Below, one piece after another: positions 48,324 through 60,581 of a DNA stretch of 64,000 nt (position 1 is its first letter; every line of letters begins with the position of its first letter). The DNA comes from Salminus brasiliensis (lineage: Eukaryota > Chordata > Actinopteri > Characiformes > Bryconidae). Position numbers and translations under genes: made by a program. The stretch is from the NCBI RefSeq assembly GCF_030463535.1, contig NC_132901.1, forward strand, positions 4,720,640 through 4,784,639. The letters are read 5' to 3'. Below the pieces are notes generated by a model. It made no database searches, was not told the DNA's origin, and worked only from the letters and a program-made list of their open reading frames with translations.

Positions 48324-48844
48324 GAACATATAGTGTATACATATATATATATGAACATATATCAGATTTCTGAATGGAAGTGCTGGGAAGGTGAAAGCCA
48401 GCACCACTGCCGCCATCACAACATCACCACCCCACTTCATCCCAAGCTCCCCAACTCACCCCGAAAATACTGGCTAGAGCACAGTCATTCCAGAGAAGCA
48501 TCCCTGCTGTACTTCTCAGCAATGGGTGCAACTTAAAGTAGCTGAATGCATTCATTAGACGGGGTGTCCACAAACATTTGGACATGCGGTGACCAAATTA
48601 TCGCTTTAAGCTTAAAATCTTTTTCATACTTTATTGTAATAGCATGGCTGTCCTTCAGCAGGTCTAACAATGTGTGTGCTGTTCTGACCATAATCCTGCT
48701 GTGTGTGTGTTTGTGTGTTTAGTGATCTTACCCCACATCGCCAGCGCCTCCTACACTACGCGCAATGCCATGTCTGCCCTCGCTGCCAATAATCTGCTTG
48801 CCGGACTGCGAGGAGAACCAATGCCCAAAGAACTTCAACTCTGA
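41178..48844 (+). CDS. grhpr: grhpr: glyoxylate reductase/hydroxypyruvate reductase
   Basis: Nine exons join in frame: 41178-41326, 42243-42373, 42468-42540, 43681-43797, 44991-45079, 45448-45552, 45660-45795, 47139-47269, 48723-48844 (350 residues plus stop; human 328). It is a D-isomer 2-hydroxyacid dehydrogenase that reduces glyoxylate and hydroxypyruvate with NAD(P)H. Visible: VTRQIPPRG at the start of the fold, [32 protein letters not shown], dinucleotide loop GLGRIG (182-187), Arg267 in NTSRGG, Glu296 in [10 protein letters not shown], His315 in LPHIAS, and the family C-terminus [10 protein letters not shown]. All three catalytic residues are present. The N-terminus is about 22 residues longer than human and rich in Arg ([13 protein letters not shown]); an internal ATG at 41250 would give a human-like start. 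It is tail-to-tail with zbtb5, as in human. Fish may carry two grhpr paralogs; which one this is cannot be told here. Confidence 0.97.
41363..42205 (+). repeat. 46-bp minisatellite in grhpr intron 1
   Basis: About 17 copies of a 46-base unit (ctaaagtaccttaaagtacc followed by actgtgctagactttacaag). Each unit holds an internal near-duplicate (aaagtacctt / aaagtaccac). The last few copies are diverged. It fills nearly all of intron 1. Confidence 0.95.
42630..43395 (+). repeat. 21-bp AT-rich minisatellite in grhpr intron 3
   Basis: Degenerate tandem copies of a unit like aatattatcttgtggcctca. A larger period is also visible, because the stretch catattatcccc-like variant and aatgattatattatcttgtg recur several times. 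Not coding: the long open frames across it are repetitive. Confidence 0.92.
44000..44910 (+). repeat. GC-rich minisatellite in grhpr intron 4
   Basis: Tandem units of the type gctgggttattggtgctgta and gggcagggctaggttaatgc, arranged in larger blocks of roughly 120 bases (gcacagctgggccgtttgtg recurs at least seven times). The long minus-strand frame across it (NPALPYSTN repeats) is a translation of the array, not a gene. Confidence 0.93.
45112..45370 (+). mobile_element. MITE copy in grhpr intron 5, 3' truncated
   Basis: Begins acacaaaagtattgggacac, continues ctgcttttgtgggagcaact and gatcaccaccccatctcatc, and stops before the right terminus. Same family as 1214-1730. Confidence 0.75.
46612..47035 (+). 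repeat. dispersed ~450-bp repeat, copy 1 (grhpr intron 7)
   Basis: It shares ordered blocks with 49113-49505 and 50033-50500: cggagctgagaataacg, ttcactggtgttttatgg, ttagcattgctagc, cttggattttgaactt, and ccgacatcccagttcaa. It has no coding capacity; the ends carry tcgg/ccga words like a MITE. It is unclassified. Confidence 0.65.
48415..48590 (+). mobile_element. MITE copy in grhpr intron 8, internal deletion
   Basis: It keeps catcaccaccccacttcatc, then jumps to the right part (gcaatgggtgcaacttaaag) and the right terminus gtgtccacaaacatttggac. Same family as 1214-1730. An (AT)n tract at 48268-48320 lies just before it. Confidence 0.7.
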
Positions 48845-51119
48845 AGCCTCTATGCTGGACCTCAAACCCCATAGTCTACAACTCTACCATATACTAAGCT
48901 ATACCACCCCTTTAGCCTAGACCCATGCCTGTAATACCCAAACTCTAGTCTTCCCTCGAACCAATGACGTAAGAACTTCCAGATTTAAGGTAGCACCGAT
49001 GAAACTACAGTAAGTGTAGAGAGAACACGGTCTGGTAAAACCCAAACTGCTACATTTGCTAGCTGTAACTTAACATTACAGTTAGTGCTAGACTAGGTAA
49101 TGACCGTTATGCTAGGCCCACCATGTCGGAGCTGGGAACGACGTCACAACCCGACTCGACCCCGTTCCAGTTAAACATTCAGATTATTGTACGCTATTTC
49201 AAAACACTTCGCTAAAGACTTCGGAGTTTACCACACCTGGTTTGCCGATCCCCAACCCCCAGTGTTTTATGGCAAATCGAACCCAAAAACGTCCCATTTT
49301 TATGCCCCAGGGTAGCACTGTTAGCGATACAAGCTGTTAGCGACGCTATATACGGTATTTTGCGCTTCCAAACATCATGAAGACACAAATAGAGAGAAGA
49401 GCTGATCAGCTGTATGATCAGCCATCTTGGATTTGAAACTCCGGCTTGGTGAGGCTCTCCTGACTTTAGAAGTGGGAAATTCCGATTGTGGAGGGCGTTC
49501 CGGTTTAATTTTCCAACGTAAAATGTGTAAAATCTGACCCCAACTTAACTACAACTACAACAACAATACTCTACCCCCTTCAACCCATCATAAACCTTGT
49601 ATGAACTCCAGCTCAGGAACTCCAGCTCTGGGATCCCGTTTTTAAGGGCAGGAGCACTGAAACGACAAATAAATGTAATGAGAACATGATCTAGTACCCT
49701 GTGTGTTCTGTTGATCCTTCTTTTACCAACATTTTGAGTCTTTTACTCAGGAAGAAATATCTTGGCTAAACTTGCTAGACACGAGTTCTGTTTTTCTAGC
49801 TAATGACAGTAGCTAGCTAGCTGTAACATAGCTAATGTTAGTGCTAGCCTAGCTATTGACAATTCATTCAGAACCCTGAAAGACTAGGAACATGGTAGCA
49901 TGTTAAAAAAAAAAAAACGCCCCTAAAGCTTCTTTTTACTCTGTGTTGTAACTTGCGGATGAGGTGAACTTGCTAATGCTTGCTAGCTAATGATGGTAGC
50001 TAGCTAGCTAGCTCCAACTCACGCAGCGTTTCATTTACCTCAGAATGAAATCGCAAGTCGGAGCTGTGAAAGCAGTTAAATATTCAGAGAATCTCAAAAA
50101 ACAGTTCGCTAAAACACTTCAGAGTTTACCGCAGCCGGTTTGACGATCATTTACTGGTGTTTTGTGGCAAATGTAACCCAAAAATGTCCCACTTTTTTAA
50201 CTTCCCAGGTTAGCATAGTTAGCAAGACCAGTTGATAACACATTATGCATTATTGTACAGATTAAATCATGATGGAAACACGTCCACGGATAGAAGTAGG
50301 ACAGTACTGAGTGTTTGACGAATTTGATGAGACACAAACAGACTGTTGGAAAACTACTGCTATTACTACTGTTGATGTGCGGTGCCGCCATCTTGGATTT
50401 TAAACATCGAGTTATTGAGGCCCTGCAGACTTTCTGAGGAATTTTCTTCTTGGAACTCTTGGAAATTCCGACATCCCAGTTCAAGTGCAAGAATGTAGCA
50501 TTGGCTAGCTAATGGGCTAGCTAATGATCATGAACTCAACTGTACAGTAGCTGTACTGTAAAATCCAGAGGAACTTGCTAACGCTTGCTGACCTCGCTAG
50601 ACCTGTGTGTTTTTCTTGTTGTAGCTAGCTAACATTAGTGCTAGCGTAGCTAATGACTGTTCAGGACGAATCCGAGAGAAGGGAGGCATGTCGGTAGCTT
50701 GTAAACCCACTTATTCAACTCTTGTCAGTGTTGTGACATGAAAACAGTCCGGTAAAAGACGAGGTCTCTGGGACAAAAAGGTCAAAAAGTTCTTGGTCAA
50801 TCATCTACACAGAACAAACTCTACGACTGCTAACGGGGCATGCTGAAATCTGAGTGACGTAGGTTGAGACTCTCTGGAAGGTCTCCAACATGCTAGGCTC
50901 ATTTCACAATTTTAAAAAAGCTACGGGCAGGATTTGGGGGCCGAAATTTCATTGAATTAATAAATCCGTTGAATTAATAAATCATCGAGGTTTCGCTAAC
51001 GTCCGTCCTGGCTTTCTCCTCAGTTTACGTGCAGCGTATGTGGTAGTATTCAGGTTCTACACCTCATTCAAACGTGAAAAGCACTGGAAACACACCAGAA
51101 AAAGAAGTCTCGACCCAGT
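48845..51119 (+). other. grhpr 3' UTR and convergent intergenic region
   Basis: An AATAAA at 49668-49673 (acaaataaatg) about 820 bases after the grhpr stop is the best polyadenylation candidate. Two copies of the dispersed repeat lie at 49113-49505 and 50033-50500, one probably inside the 3' UTR. Several gctagctagc-type simple tracts occur (49810, 49980-50010). No coding exon is seen. Confidence 0.5.
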
Positions 51120-53127
51120 CGTGAAGCATAACAGCCGTTTTATTTCCGAGCTACATCTTCCACTGGTTTCTTAACAGATTAAAAACCATGATTATTTCTA
51201 CAGTATGTGATTAATGATACAGTAAGCGCACAAGAACCAATAGGAAAATCCTTCTCTTTTGGCGTATCTAGGCCTCGGTCCCCTAGCTTAAAGCACATAA
51301 GGCAGTCAATGTGTTTGCATTGTCAGACAGCAGAAATCGTCAAATAGCACAGAATCCTTTCCTCCATTCATTCTGTTTACGTTCAGAAAGGCGCACCGTG
51401 TTTTACGCCAATCAACGTTCATCACAGTCTACTTTGTAACCGTTCTGTTTGACACGTTAAGTCCTTTTAGGTGCTTTGGGTTCAGGTTTATAGACGTTAC
51501 TGACAGTAAAAAAAAAATAAAAATAAATAAAAATAAAAAAAGACAGTAGGAATGTCAGGACTACAAAACCAAGCGCTAAGGGCTAATTTCAGGCATCGTC
51601 CAGATGTCTTACGTTTACAGTGCTTTAAAACCAAGAATCCATTATATTTGACACACAGAATAAGATAATAATAATAATAAAATAATAATAAAAAAAAAAG
51701 ATCTGCCCCAAATTAGCATGGGTTGACGCACTTAACCTCTAAACAAAGGGGTGCACAACATAACAGTAACAGGACGCTGGACATACACCTTCACTTCTAC
51801 TGAGCCTGTATACGGTTTCTAGAACCGAACACTCCGCATGGCAAGGTCACCCCAACCCAAAGACCCCGTTCACACCTGGTGAACAGATTTCAGCCCCATG
51901 CGTTTACACTGGGTGGTCAAATGCGATGGCGGTGTGGGACGGAATATGCAAATCCGCTCCTTGCGCAGTAATTATTACTGGTGTTTCAGTTGTACTGGGA
52001 GGTACTGGTTTTGGTGGTCGATGCATCCTGAAGAGACTGGGGTGTTTCCACTGCTAGAATGTGGCCTGGCGGCGTTTTAGATCAGACCACCTCCTGAAGT
52101 GGTTTGAGGGATGGGATTTGAAGTGATCTGCATTAGCTAGCTCGGTTGACGGTTTTTCAAAAGCCCCTCCCACTTTTCCGATACTTGCTCAAGACGTTAC
52201 TGCAGTGCTACTGTAAAAGCTGAGCAGGCATGTTTACTACAGATCTAGCGAAGAATGCACTGCCATGTGGTCAGTCATGGTTTTCGCGCTAATCCTGATT
52301 TCAGATTTGTAGCGCTTGGTATATACGTCATTAATTATTACTGACAGAACCATTCCTTTACATCTGATTTACAGTTAAACCCATACACACACATACACAC
52401 ACACACACAGACGTACAACCACTAGCTGGTGATTACCATATAAGACCTTACACACTGCTACTATAACAGGACTACTAGAAAGGATTTGACAACTGGAGCA
52501 TTTCACCACAAAACCCACTTACAGTTCAGACTTGTAACATCGATTTATCAAGAATTGTTTTTTTGTTTTTTTGTTTTTTATCAAAAATGAAGTTAAAGAT
52601 GTGCAAAAAGCTGAAGGTGCGATATTTACATTGTGGTACGTTGGCTTTCTTTCGTTCGTCCTTTAAAAAAATAAAATAACTGAATGCTACATACAGTACG
52701 TGCACGAAAACAATCCATACAGATGCAACGTGAACAACAAAAGCCTGTTCGGAAACAGTCGGACAGGACAGAAATACAGAAAACTGCCACGATGACTAAA
52801 GGCAGCTCTCTGTGTTACTGATAGCATCGCAAAATTAACCCTAAAAGATCAAAATTGGGCAGGGTTTAATTACATCTAACTATGCAATAGCCTAGTGGTG
52901 CTGAATCCTGGTCCTGGTGGTCTGCCACCCTGCTCCAACACCCAAACTGTTCAAGGGGGCCTTCAGGGGCATCTGAACCGGTGCAGTAATTAGCATCGCA
53001 GCATTAGCATATGTCTTGATCGGTTTAAACACTGACCATTTCCGATGGAACGGAGACATCCCTGAACCACAGATAAGAACGATACAGTTAACCATTGCAA
53101 GCGACGGACAACAATCAACAACCAGGG

Positions 53128-54750
53128 GCCCGATTTACAACAGATTTCCTAAAAAAAACCTTACGAACGATCTTAAGAAAAACTGTAAGAAGTTCTTAAG
53201 AATGTTCTTCTTAAATATTCTCTGAAGAAACTCAGTTTGTTTATATTTTCTCAAGTCAAAATTTGGCTAATTTGTAACAGTCTTTTATGCGGCATTTTAT
53301 AGTTTACCATTAACAATGTAAAATAACTTTGTAAATTTTCCAATTAAAGATTCTGTTAAATCCATACAGTGGAGAGAATTGAAATCATTTCTTTAATTAA
53401 ACCTGAAAATTCATTATTTTTGAAGAATAATTTCTTAACTTTTTTCGTAAGCATAAACATTAAGAAAAAAGCACATCTGAAAATACGTTTTTTTGTTTTT
53501 TTTTACTGCCATGTCAAAAGTGCTTTCAATGAAAAGTCCTAAATTTCTGTCAAGAAACATGGTCTGATTCTCATTTATGAATTTACTTTTCTTTAATCAA
53601 TTCTTCATTAGGGTCTCGTTATGGAAGCCTGTTCCCAGCAGGTTTAAGAAGAATCAGCCCCTCCCCTCTCGTTCTTCTCAGTTTCTGACAAAATGATGAC
53701 TTACTATTCTAAATCACAAGTAATGTATATGTCTAAATGATGATATACTGTGTCGAGTAGTTGATTTTTTTCAATTGTTTTAATGAATGAAATTTTTTAA
53801 AACTTATTTTAACATTTTAACCTTATTCTTTCCCCAATTTCTGACTTCTCAGAGTAATACCTTGCTGTGACTTATTTAAGTAACTTATTCTTTTATTCAA
53901 CTGTGATTCCTAATATTTTGATTTGTTATATCAAAATGACCTAATATTTACAAAATAATTACAAATAGTTTTTTTTAATTATGACTATTTCTGAATAATT
54001 TATTTAAACTAAAAAGATAAGAGCCCAGACACTAGGAAGTTTTAAAAAATTTAACATTATAACAATTTTACTTAATCCAAATTTGAATTTATTTAATATC
54101 TTCTCTTTTAAATTATGTTTATATTTTTCCCTCTTAGTGAAAAAAAAGAACTCTGAATAACCTGAATATGTGCTGTTATACTGAAATAACCAAAAGGCTG
54201 TTAAATGAGACTTTGTTCCTCAAAATGTTTCACTTATTTTCTAAATCGTTTGGTTTTAACACCTTACATTTTTAAATCATCTTAAAAATGGGACAAAGAT
54301 CTGAGGCTGGATTCACAAAAGCTTTCCTATGAAAAAGAATGTTATGTCTTCAACGCAATTTCAAAGAAATCTTAGGTTCTTAAATATTCTCTTAAGAAAG
54401 TCTTATTACAATTAAAAATAACATTGAAATTGTCAGTGGATTCAGGATACTGGACAAAAAACTAATTGTTTAACACTTTCAATAAACAAGAGCTGGAAGT
54501 GAGGACATTAATAACAATCTGTACTTTTTATTAGACATTATTTCTGTAATTTATGTATTTATTTAAACTGATCATTTTAGAGAGTGACCTTCTGAACTCT
54601 AAAGTGTAAAGTATTTTATTCTGAATACTAATTGTTCTTAGAATCTTAAGTTAAATGTTAAGAAGGAAAATCAGAAAGTCTTAGGACTTTTGAAGGCTAT
54701 CAATATATATTTTTCTTCAGTAAAAAAAACAACATTTTTGTGAATCCGGA
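53128..54750. mobile_element. AT-rich non-coding element
   Basis: A roughly 1.6-kb AT-rich block with repeated words around cttaagaa (aagttcttaagaatgttctt; tctcttaagaaagtcttatt; ttcttagaatcttaag) and edges reading gggcccgatttacaacagat and ttttgtgaatccggacca. The centre has a related ggctggattcacaaaagc. This resembles non-autonomous DNA elements that start with 'ggattcacaaa' words in fish. Its family is not established. Confidence 0.4.
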
Positions 54751-54754
54751 CCAC

Positions 54755-55171
54755 TAGGCCTGTCATAATTTTTTTTGAGAAACTGTCCCAGATATCATTG
54801 CGATAAACAATTTTTTTGTAATTTTAAGACCATTTTATGCCACTGATATTAAGATAACACAAAGCGAAACAATGTTGTTACACCCTTTAAAAAGCAATGG
54901 ACTTAATAATTAAGAATATTCAGACACTGCAATCGGAAAATATTATTTTTTTAAATATCGTAAATAAATAAAACATGAGTAAAATAAAACACCTTTTAAA
55001 AAAATGTCGGCATACCGGCTCGTTCATGTGAATGGGCTCTCCTTGGTCTTTTTGCCAAATTGTTTCCAGACCGGAACTGTGAAATGGAATTGGACTCCGC
55101 AGTCTGATATATCGAGGTCATGTCCATTCATCTTATGATAAGTCGATAACGTAATTATCGTGACAGGCCTA
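54755..55171. mobile_element. 417-bp MITE with terminal inverted repeats
   Basis: Left end taggcctgtcataat, right end attatcgtgacaggccta: inverted terminal repeats of about 15 bases with one or two mismatches. It has no open frame. The interior is AT-rich with tatcgaggtcatg and gataagtcgataac near the right end. Confidence 0.75.
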
Positions 55172-57401
55172 GACCTAGGCTATTACTTTTTTTCCTCAAT
55201 CTGGCAGGAATGGGCTTGGAAATGTCTTAGGGACGATGTTACACATTTCACTTGATTATCTAACCAGAAGTAGCCACTAGTGCTTCAAAAAAAGCTAAAC
55301 AGTGCTCATAAAAGCCATCACTTTCTGCTTTTCCCAATGCCCCACATGCCCAGGTTTACCACCTGACTCAACTCTACAGTATTTCATTCGGAAGCTTAAA
55401 CACATTCCCCTCACAGCAGTACATCCTTATGCGTGATCCACACTTAATAAGTATAAGACCCCTAGCACTGTAGGGGCTGTAGGGTCATCCAAAATCACCA
55501 CTTGCCCTCATCACTAATGCTCTTGTGCCTGAATGCACTTAAATCCTCACAGCAATGTTCCAACATCTAGTGTAAGGCCTCGTCAGAAGAGGTCCCCTCT
55601 TACTACCCTTGACCCGATCCGATCCGAGTACCCTAATGCTGACCGTCAGCTGGTACCCATCCAATCCAATCTGTGTGTTTATAGACAAGCCCCACAATTT
55701 AGTGTTAATGACCGTTTACAGTGTGGTGATTTATTGGACCAGGGCCAACAGCAGAAATAAATAAGTAAGGTCACAAAAGGTCACGAACAGGGTCGTTCTC
55801 GAGTTCCTCGCTGCGGCAGTCGGCTGCTGAGAATTAAGTCTGGTAATTGCGGTTAGAGGACGCCAGAGGGCGCTTAGCTACAACAAAACCAAGGATCGGA
55901 AATGGATCAAGCTTTAAAAAAATAATAATAATAATAAAATAAAATTAGTAGCTACAGTACTGGCGAGTACAAGCTTGAGGATGAGTATTTGTGCGTGTAG
56001 AAGTTGGGGAGTACTGTAAATAGGAAAAGGCCATCTTTGGCACTATGAAGAGACACTAGACACTAGACTAGTGTGTATGTTGCTTGGCTAGCCCATGCCT
56101 CTGTTTCGTCATCACACATGGGGTGCATTTTAAGCCATTTACACCATTTACAGTACAGCATGCACCAGGGTTGGGCGGCATTCAGCCTTTCAAAAATACC
56201 GACAGGATTTTATTTTCTGACCTTAGCAAAGATGACGTCAGCATCCTTAACCTTAACTAACGTTTACGGGCTAACGTTCAGTGGCTCAGCCGTCTCCTGC
56301 AAGCCAAATCTCGAGCCAATGCCGCTTTTCCATCGGCAGCCGGAGTCAGAGAGAGCACAACTGTCTGTGCTCTGTCCAGGTGGGTACTATGTCCGGGTGG
56401 GCACCAGGTGGTGCTGTCTCTCCCCTTACAGACGTTTGCCTTCGACCTGCTGCACCGGTAGCAGGTCGAAAAAAGGCGGTGACTGCTTTTGTGTGTATCG
56501 GAGATGATGGAGAAGTCCTTACCCTAGTGTCGGGAGCACTAGGGTATGTCCTTATCTTAGTGTCGCTAGTGCTAGGGGGATTTCCTTCAGTTAGAGGGTT
56601 AACTGGTAGTACCAAATTGGGGTAGAATTTGAAAAAAGTTTATAATCGAAATAAATAAATAAATAAATAAACAACGACGTTTTTGTCTTTTTCCAGAAAT
56701 CAGCTGGAAGGCCGCAGCAGAAACAGCTGTTTAATAATAATCAATTTCTCTCTTTTTTCTCGTAACAAGCGTTTGATATAATCTGTAAACACTGCTAATT
56801 CTTCACTCCATATATGGACAGTAAGTTGTTTTTGTGGGAAGAGAAAAAAAACAAACAAACAAACTAACAAACTTTTGAGCCTGCAGCGGTTTGGCCCCGC
56901 CCATAAACGCTAAGGTTGTAAAAGGTGCATTTCAGCCTAGACTGCACCATAAAGTACAGCCAGTGGTTCCGACTCCGGTCATTTACATATACAGTCCTGT
57001 GCAAAAGTTTAGGCACCCCCGGTCGGATATCTGTCTTAAATGCACAGTCACAAAAAATTGTTTTTATAATCTAATAAAAAAAAACAAAAAAACATGTAAG
57101 AATAAATAAATAAAACCAACAAAATATGTCACAATAATTAAATAAAATGCAAAAAAGGGGACTTGGGGTCTTATTTAATGGATTACGGCCCCTTAAGTGA
57201 AGGCCTAACTCTTATACATCTCGAGTACATGACTGGGGATTATTTTTGTGTATTAAATAAACTCAAATATGGGTCAAAGTGGCCAACGGAGGTCAGGAAT
57301 ATCACTTAAGCCTAGTGTGAATGACAGTGTTTCTACTGTAAAGCAGACTACCAGGCACACACTCACTCTGCTGCCATAGACATGCTCTGCTGAATGTTAC
57401 T

Positions 57402-57487
<86 letters not shown>

Positions 57488-58256
57488 TTTCAGTTACTTA
57501 AACCTTAAACCAACCAAGGTCCCATCCACGGAGCCATCCATACGCTGCCCTAAAGATGTGTTCTTTCCTAGCTACTGTTGTGAAGTTGGAGCATCTTTAG
57601 ATGTCCATTCTTGGAACCCCTTATTTACACAACACCCTGAACTCCCTCGAAAGCAAGAGTCCGCCCATCCAATCAAAACAGCCGTGACATACAAGCTATT
57701 CAGGTTACAGGAGACATTTGAGAAGATCAGAAGAAGGATACTGCACACTGCAACTTGCGTGAGGCAGAGGAAACGTCCACTGAGACAACAGAGCTTAATA
57801 CTGTGGAGCTGATGACGACGCTCTTTCCTCCAGACCAGACCTCTTGGATGGAGAGGACTTTTTTAAGAGGTGTGGATAAGAGAATGGAAGAATAGAAATC
57901 AGAGGTTTCTGGGCCATTTTCAGGTAAATAAACGGTTCCTGCTTGAATGACTTGTACTTCATGACTGTTTTGACTGGAACTACGATGGTGTCTGGCATTT
58001 GCAGAGTTCCTTAAATGTCAGTGTGAAAGTAAGAACACCCTGAATGAAGGTGTCAAAAAAGGTTTGAATGTTTGGTAAAGCTTGTCCACCCACGCAATGG
58101 TAGCTATGAAATGAGTGCAGAGCACAGATGGGTAAATTCCCCATTCGCACAATGACTATATCCCTAACTAACACAGTTTCATAGTGTTTAGCGAATAGCC
58201 AGAGCAGTTACCGTATAATAAGCCACGAGATCAAAGCCTGCATGATAAAAGCAGGC

Positions 58257-60581
58257 TTAAAGAAGAGCATTTGACATGTTGCTACTTTGCCACCGGAGGC
58301 AGGTTGTTTTCGAATGTTTGTACAGATGACTGGACTGACTGAAGCGCTTTCCACACTTGAGACAAGCGTATGGTTTCTCTCCTGTGTGAACACGGATGTG
58401 CTTCTTGCAGTCCGTGAGCGTGAGGAAGGTTTTGCAGCAGATCTTGCAGGCGTACTTCCGTGCCCCCTCCACCACCAGCACATTGTGTTCAGAGAGCGCC
58501 TTCTTGCACTTAGAGAGCACATCAGCAGACGCTCTGGTCAACTGGGGCGGCGGATTCAAAGTCGCGCCGTTTCCGCGTTGGCCTCCCGATACCATTCCAT
58601 CGAAGCCGGTGCCGTTCAGCAGCGCAGACGAAGACGACGAGGCGACGTCTTGCAGATTAGCCCCATCTGTGCGCACTGAACCGCCCCCTGCTGCCAGCTT
58701 GGGGGCAATGCGGCGATAAGCAGGAAACCCACAGCCACCGCCGCTGCCAACGCCGCCCCCGCCGCCCCCGCCACCTCCTCTGGACAAGCGCGGGAGGGCG
58801 TGGAAGCCCAAACTGTTCCTTTGAAACGAGAGAGTGAGCTGCTCCGCTGAACTGCCACGAGAGTTCCCCAATGAGGAAGAAGAAGACGACGACGCGAGAC
58901 CGTCGTGCAGAGGCCGCAAGACAAGAGCGTCCGGCGGCAGGGCTGGGAAGTCCTGCGCGTCCCCGGAGAGGAGGTTCTGGGAGGGAGGGAGAAGCAGGCT
59001 GGAGGACGTACCCGCTGAGTCCGTATCGAAGAGGAAGCGAGAGGGCTCGCGGTCCAGCCGGCACTCCCCTGTGGTGGTGTTGGGGATGTTCTCAGCCGGG
59101 TTCGAAGACAAGGTGCTGCACTCAAAGCCTTTTGTGCTCAGGAAGCTGGAGATGCGGAATCCGGAGTCTAGAGCCTCGCTGCAGGACAGCTCCTCCCTCC
59201 CGGCTCCGACTCCTCCTCCTCTTTCTCCTCCTCCGACCGGCCCCTTGCTGCCTGGAAGAAGCAGGTCGGAGCTGGGCTGGGCTTCAGTGAAGCTGTGCTC
59301 GCTGCCCTCAGGACTCAGTTCCAGCTTCTCACCTGCTGCCTCCACCTGCAGACGTAGAGCAAACAGGCTGACTTACCCACAAAACACCACAAAGTCCCAA
59401 AACTAAAAAAGTAAGGCAACTCGTGTTCAAAGAGAACACAAACTAGAAAGTCATTTTTTTAATGAATAAATTCCAGTTACCTGGTCACTGCCCTCAGCCT
59501 GCGAGGTGACATCGCTGGTCTCGTCGACGGGCTCAGGTGAGCTGAGCGGTTCGCTTTTCACCACCACTTGCGGTGCTTCCTCGTCCTCGCCTCCATCCTT
59601 CACCTGCACCCCGTCAGGATACTCCTCCTTGCGTGGCAACATCAGAGGTTGCTCCACCCCACTTCCTCTCCCACCGTCTGACTGGCTGGGCAGCTGCACA
59701 TCCTCCTGGCCTGCGGACCTCCGGTAGTCCCTCCCCTCGAGCAAGTCGCTGTCGTCCCCAGTGACCACCCTGGCGACCACCACGTCCAGTTTGGAGTCCT
59801 CTTCCACGACTTTATTGTGGGAATCCGGGGAAAGAATCTGGTCCCCTCCAGTTCTACATTCCCCTTCCCTCAGGGTTCCCTCAACTGGTGAGGAGAGGCG
59901 TGGCCTCTGCCTCAAGCGTTCCGCTTCAGAGCGAATCAGGGAAAAGGCCTGTTTGCGCTTATGGAAGCGACGCGAGGGGTAACCGTCTCGCTGATCTGCC
60001 AACCCGCTTCCCGAAACGGATCCCGCTCCTCGGCCAGCGCCGCCCCCTTCTTCCTCTGTCCCGCCAAGGGCGGAGCTTACCAGGCTCAAGCCGAGCTGCT
60101 GTAACAGAAAAGACCGCTGGAGACGAGAGTTAGCTGCAGCGGCCACCTGGCTTCCAGGGTGCTGGCTCCCAGGGTGCTGGCTCCCGTGCTCACCAGGGGG
60201 CGACATGGGCAAAGTCCGGGTGGTCAGGTAGTGCTTACAAGCCTTCACTACGGTGTTCAGATGCAAGTGTGACGCAGCCAGCAGCACGTCCATGACGTTA
60301 CTCTCCCCTAGCATCAGGGTGGAGGTGTACATCATGTCCACAAGGGCAGCGAAGGCCTCGGCGGTCACCACCTCAGAGTCCAGCTGGATCATGCTCATGC
60401 TGGCATCGCCCTCGGCGACAGTGAACAAAGCGCGGAAGTGCGTGCTGCAAGCGGCCAGCACGGCGCGGTGCGCCTTAAAATGCCGGTTGCCCACAACGAT
60501 CACGCAGTCGCACAGCTGCCCGTGGACCCGCTGGTAGTTCAGCTGCTGGAAGATCTGCTCGAAGTGGCCCGGGAAGTCCAT
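58257..60581 (-). CDS. zbtb5: zbtb5: BTB and zinc-finger transcription regulator
   Basis: Two coding exons, 60581-59481 and 59345-58257, join in phase 0 across a 135-base GT..AG intron to give 729 residues (human about 677). The start lies three bases after an acceptor (CCCCATAG). Residues 1-120 form the BTB/POZ domain: MDFPGHFEQIFQQLNYQR, CDCVIVVGNRHFKAHRAVLAA, and ACKHYLTTRTLPMSPP, practically diagnostic of ZBTB5. The middle is acidic, Ser-rich and poly-Gly (about 58740-58790). The C-terminus has two zinc fingers (about 665-716): a C2H2 finger (CKICCKTF through HIRVH), TGEKP linker, and a C2HC finger (CLKCGKRF through HSKTTC). ZBTB5 is reported as a nuclear repressor acting on p21; that function is carried over from the family. 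It is convergent with grhpr, as in human. Confidence 0.97.

Larger units (their letters stand above)
51120..58256 (-). other. probable long 3' UTR of zbtb5
   Basis: Downstream of the zbtb5 stop (58257) there is no other gene for 7 kb. On the minus strand an AATAAA signal at 51139-51144 marks a plausible far end. The stretch contains an AT-rich element (53128-54750), a MITE with clear terminal repeats (54755-55171), a SINE fragment (56325-56420), a short terminal fragment tacagtcctgtgcaaaagtt (about 56992), and an (AT)n-(GT)n tract (57407-57486). Nearer polyadenylation sites are possible; a 7-kb UTR is inferred only. Confidence 0.4.

Noticed and set aside
58396-59406. Plus-strand frames of 100-190 codons opposite zbtb5
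   Set aside because: They are antisense shadows of the GC-rich zbtb5 coding exon, which carries the recognisable zinc-finger frame.
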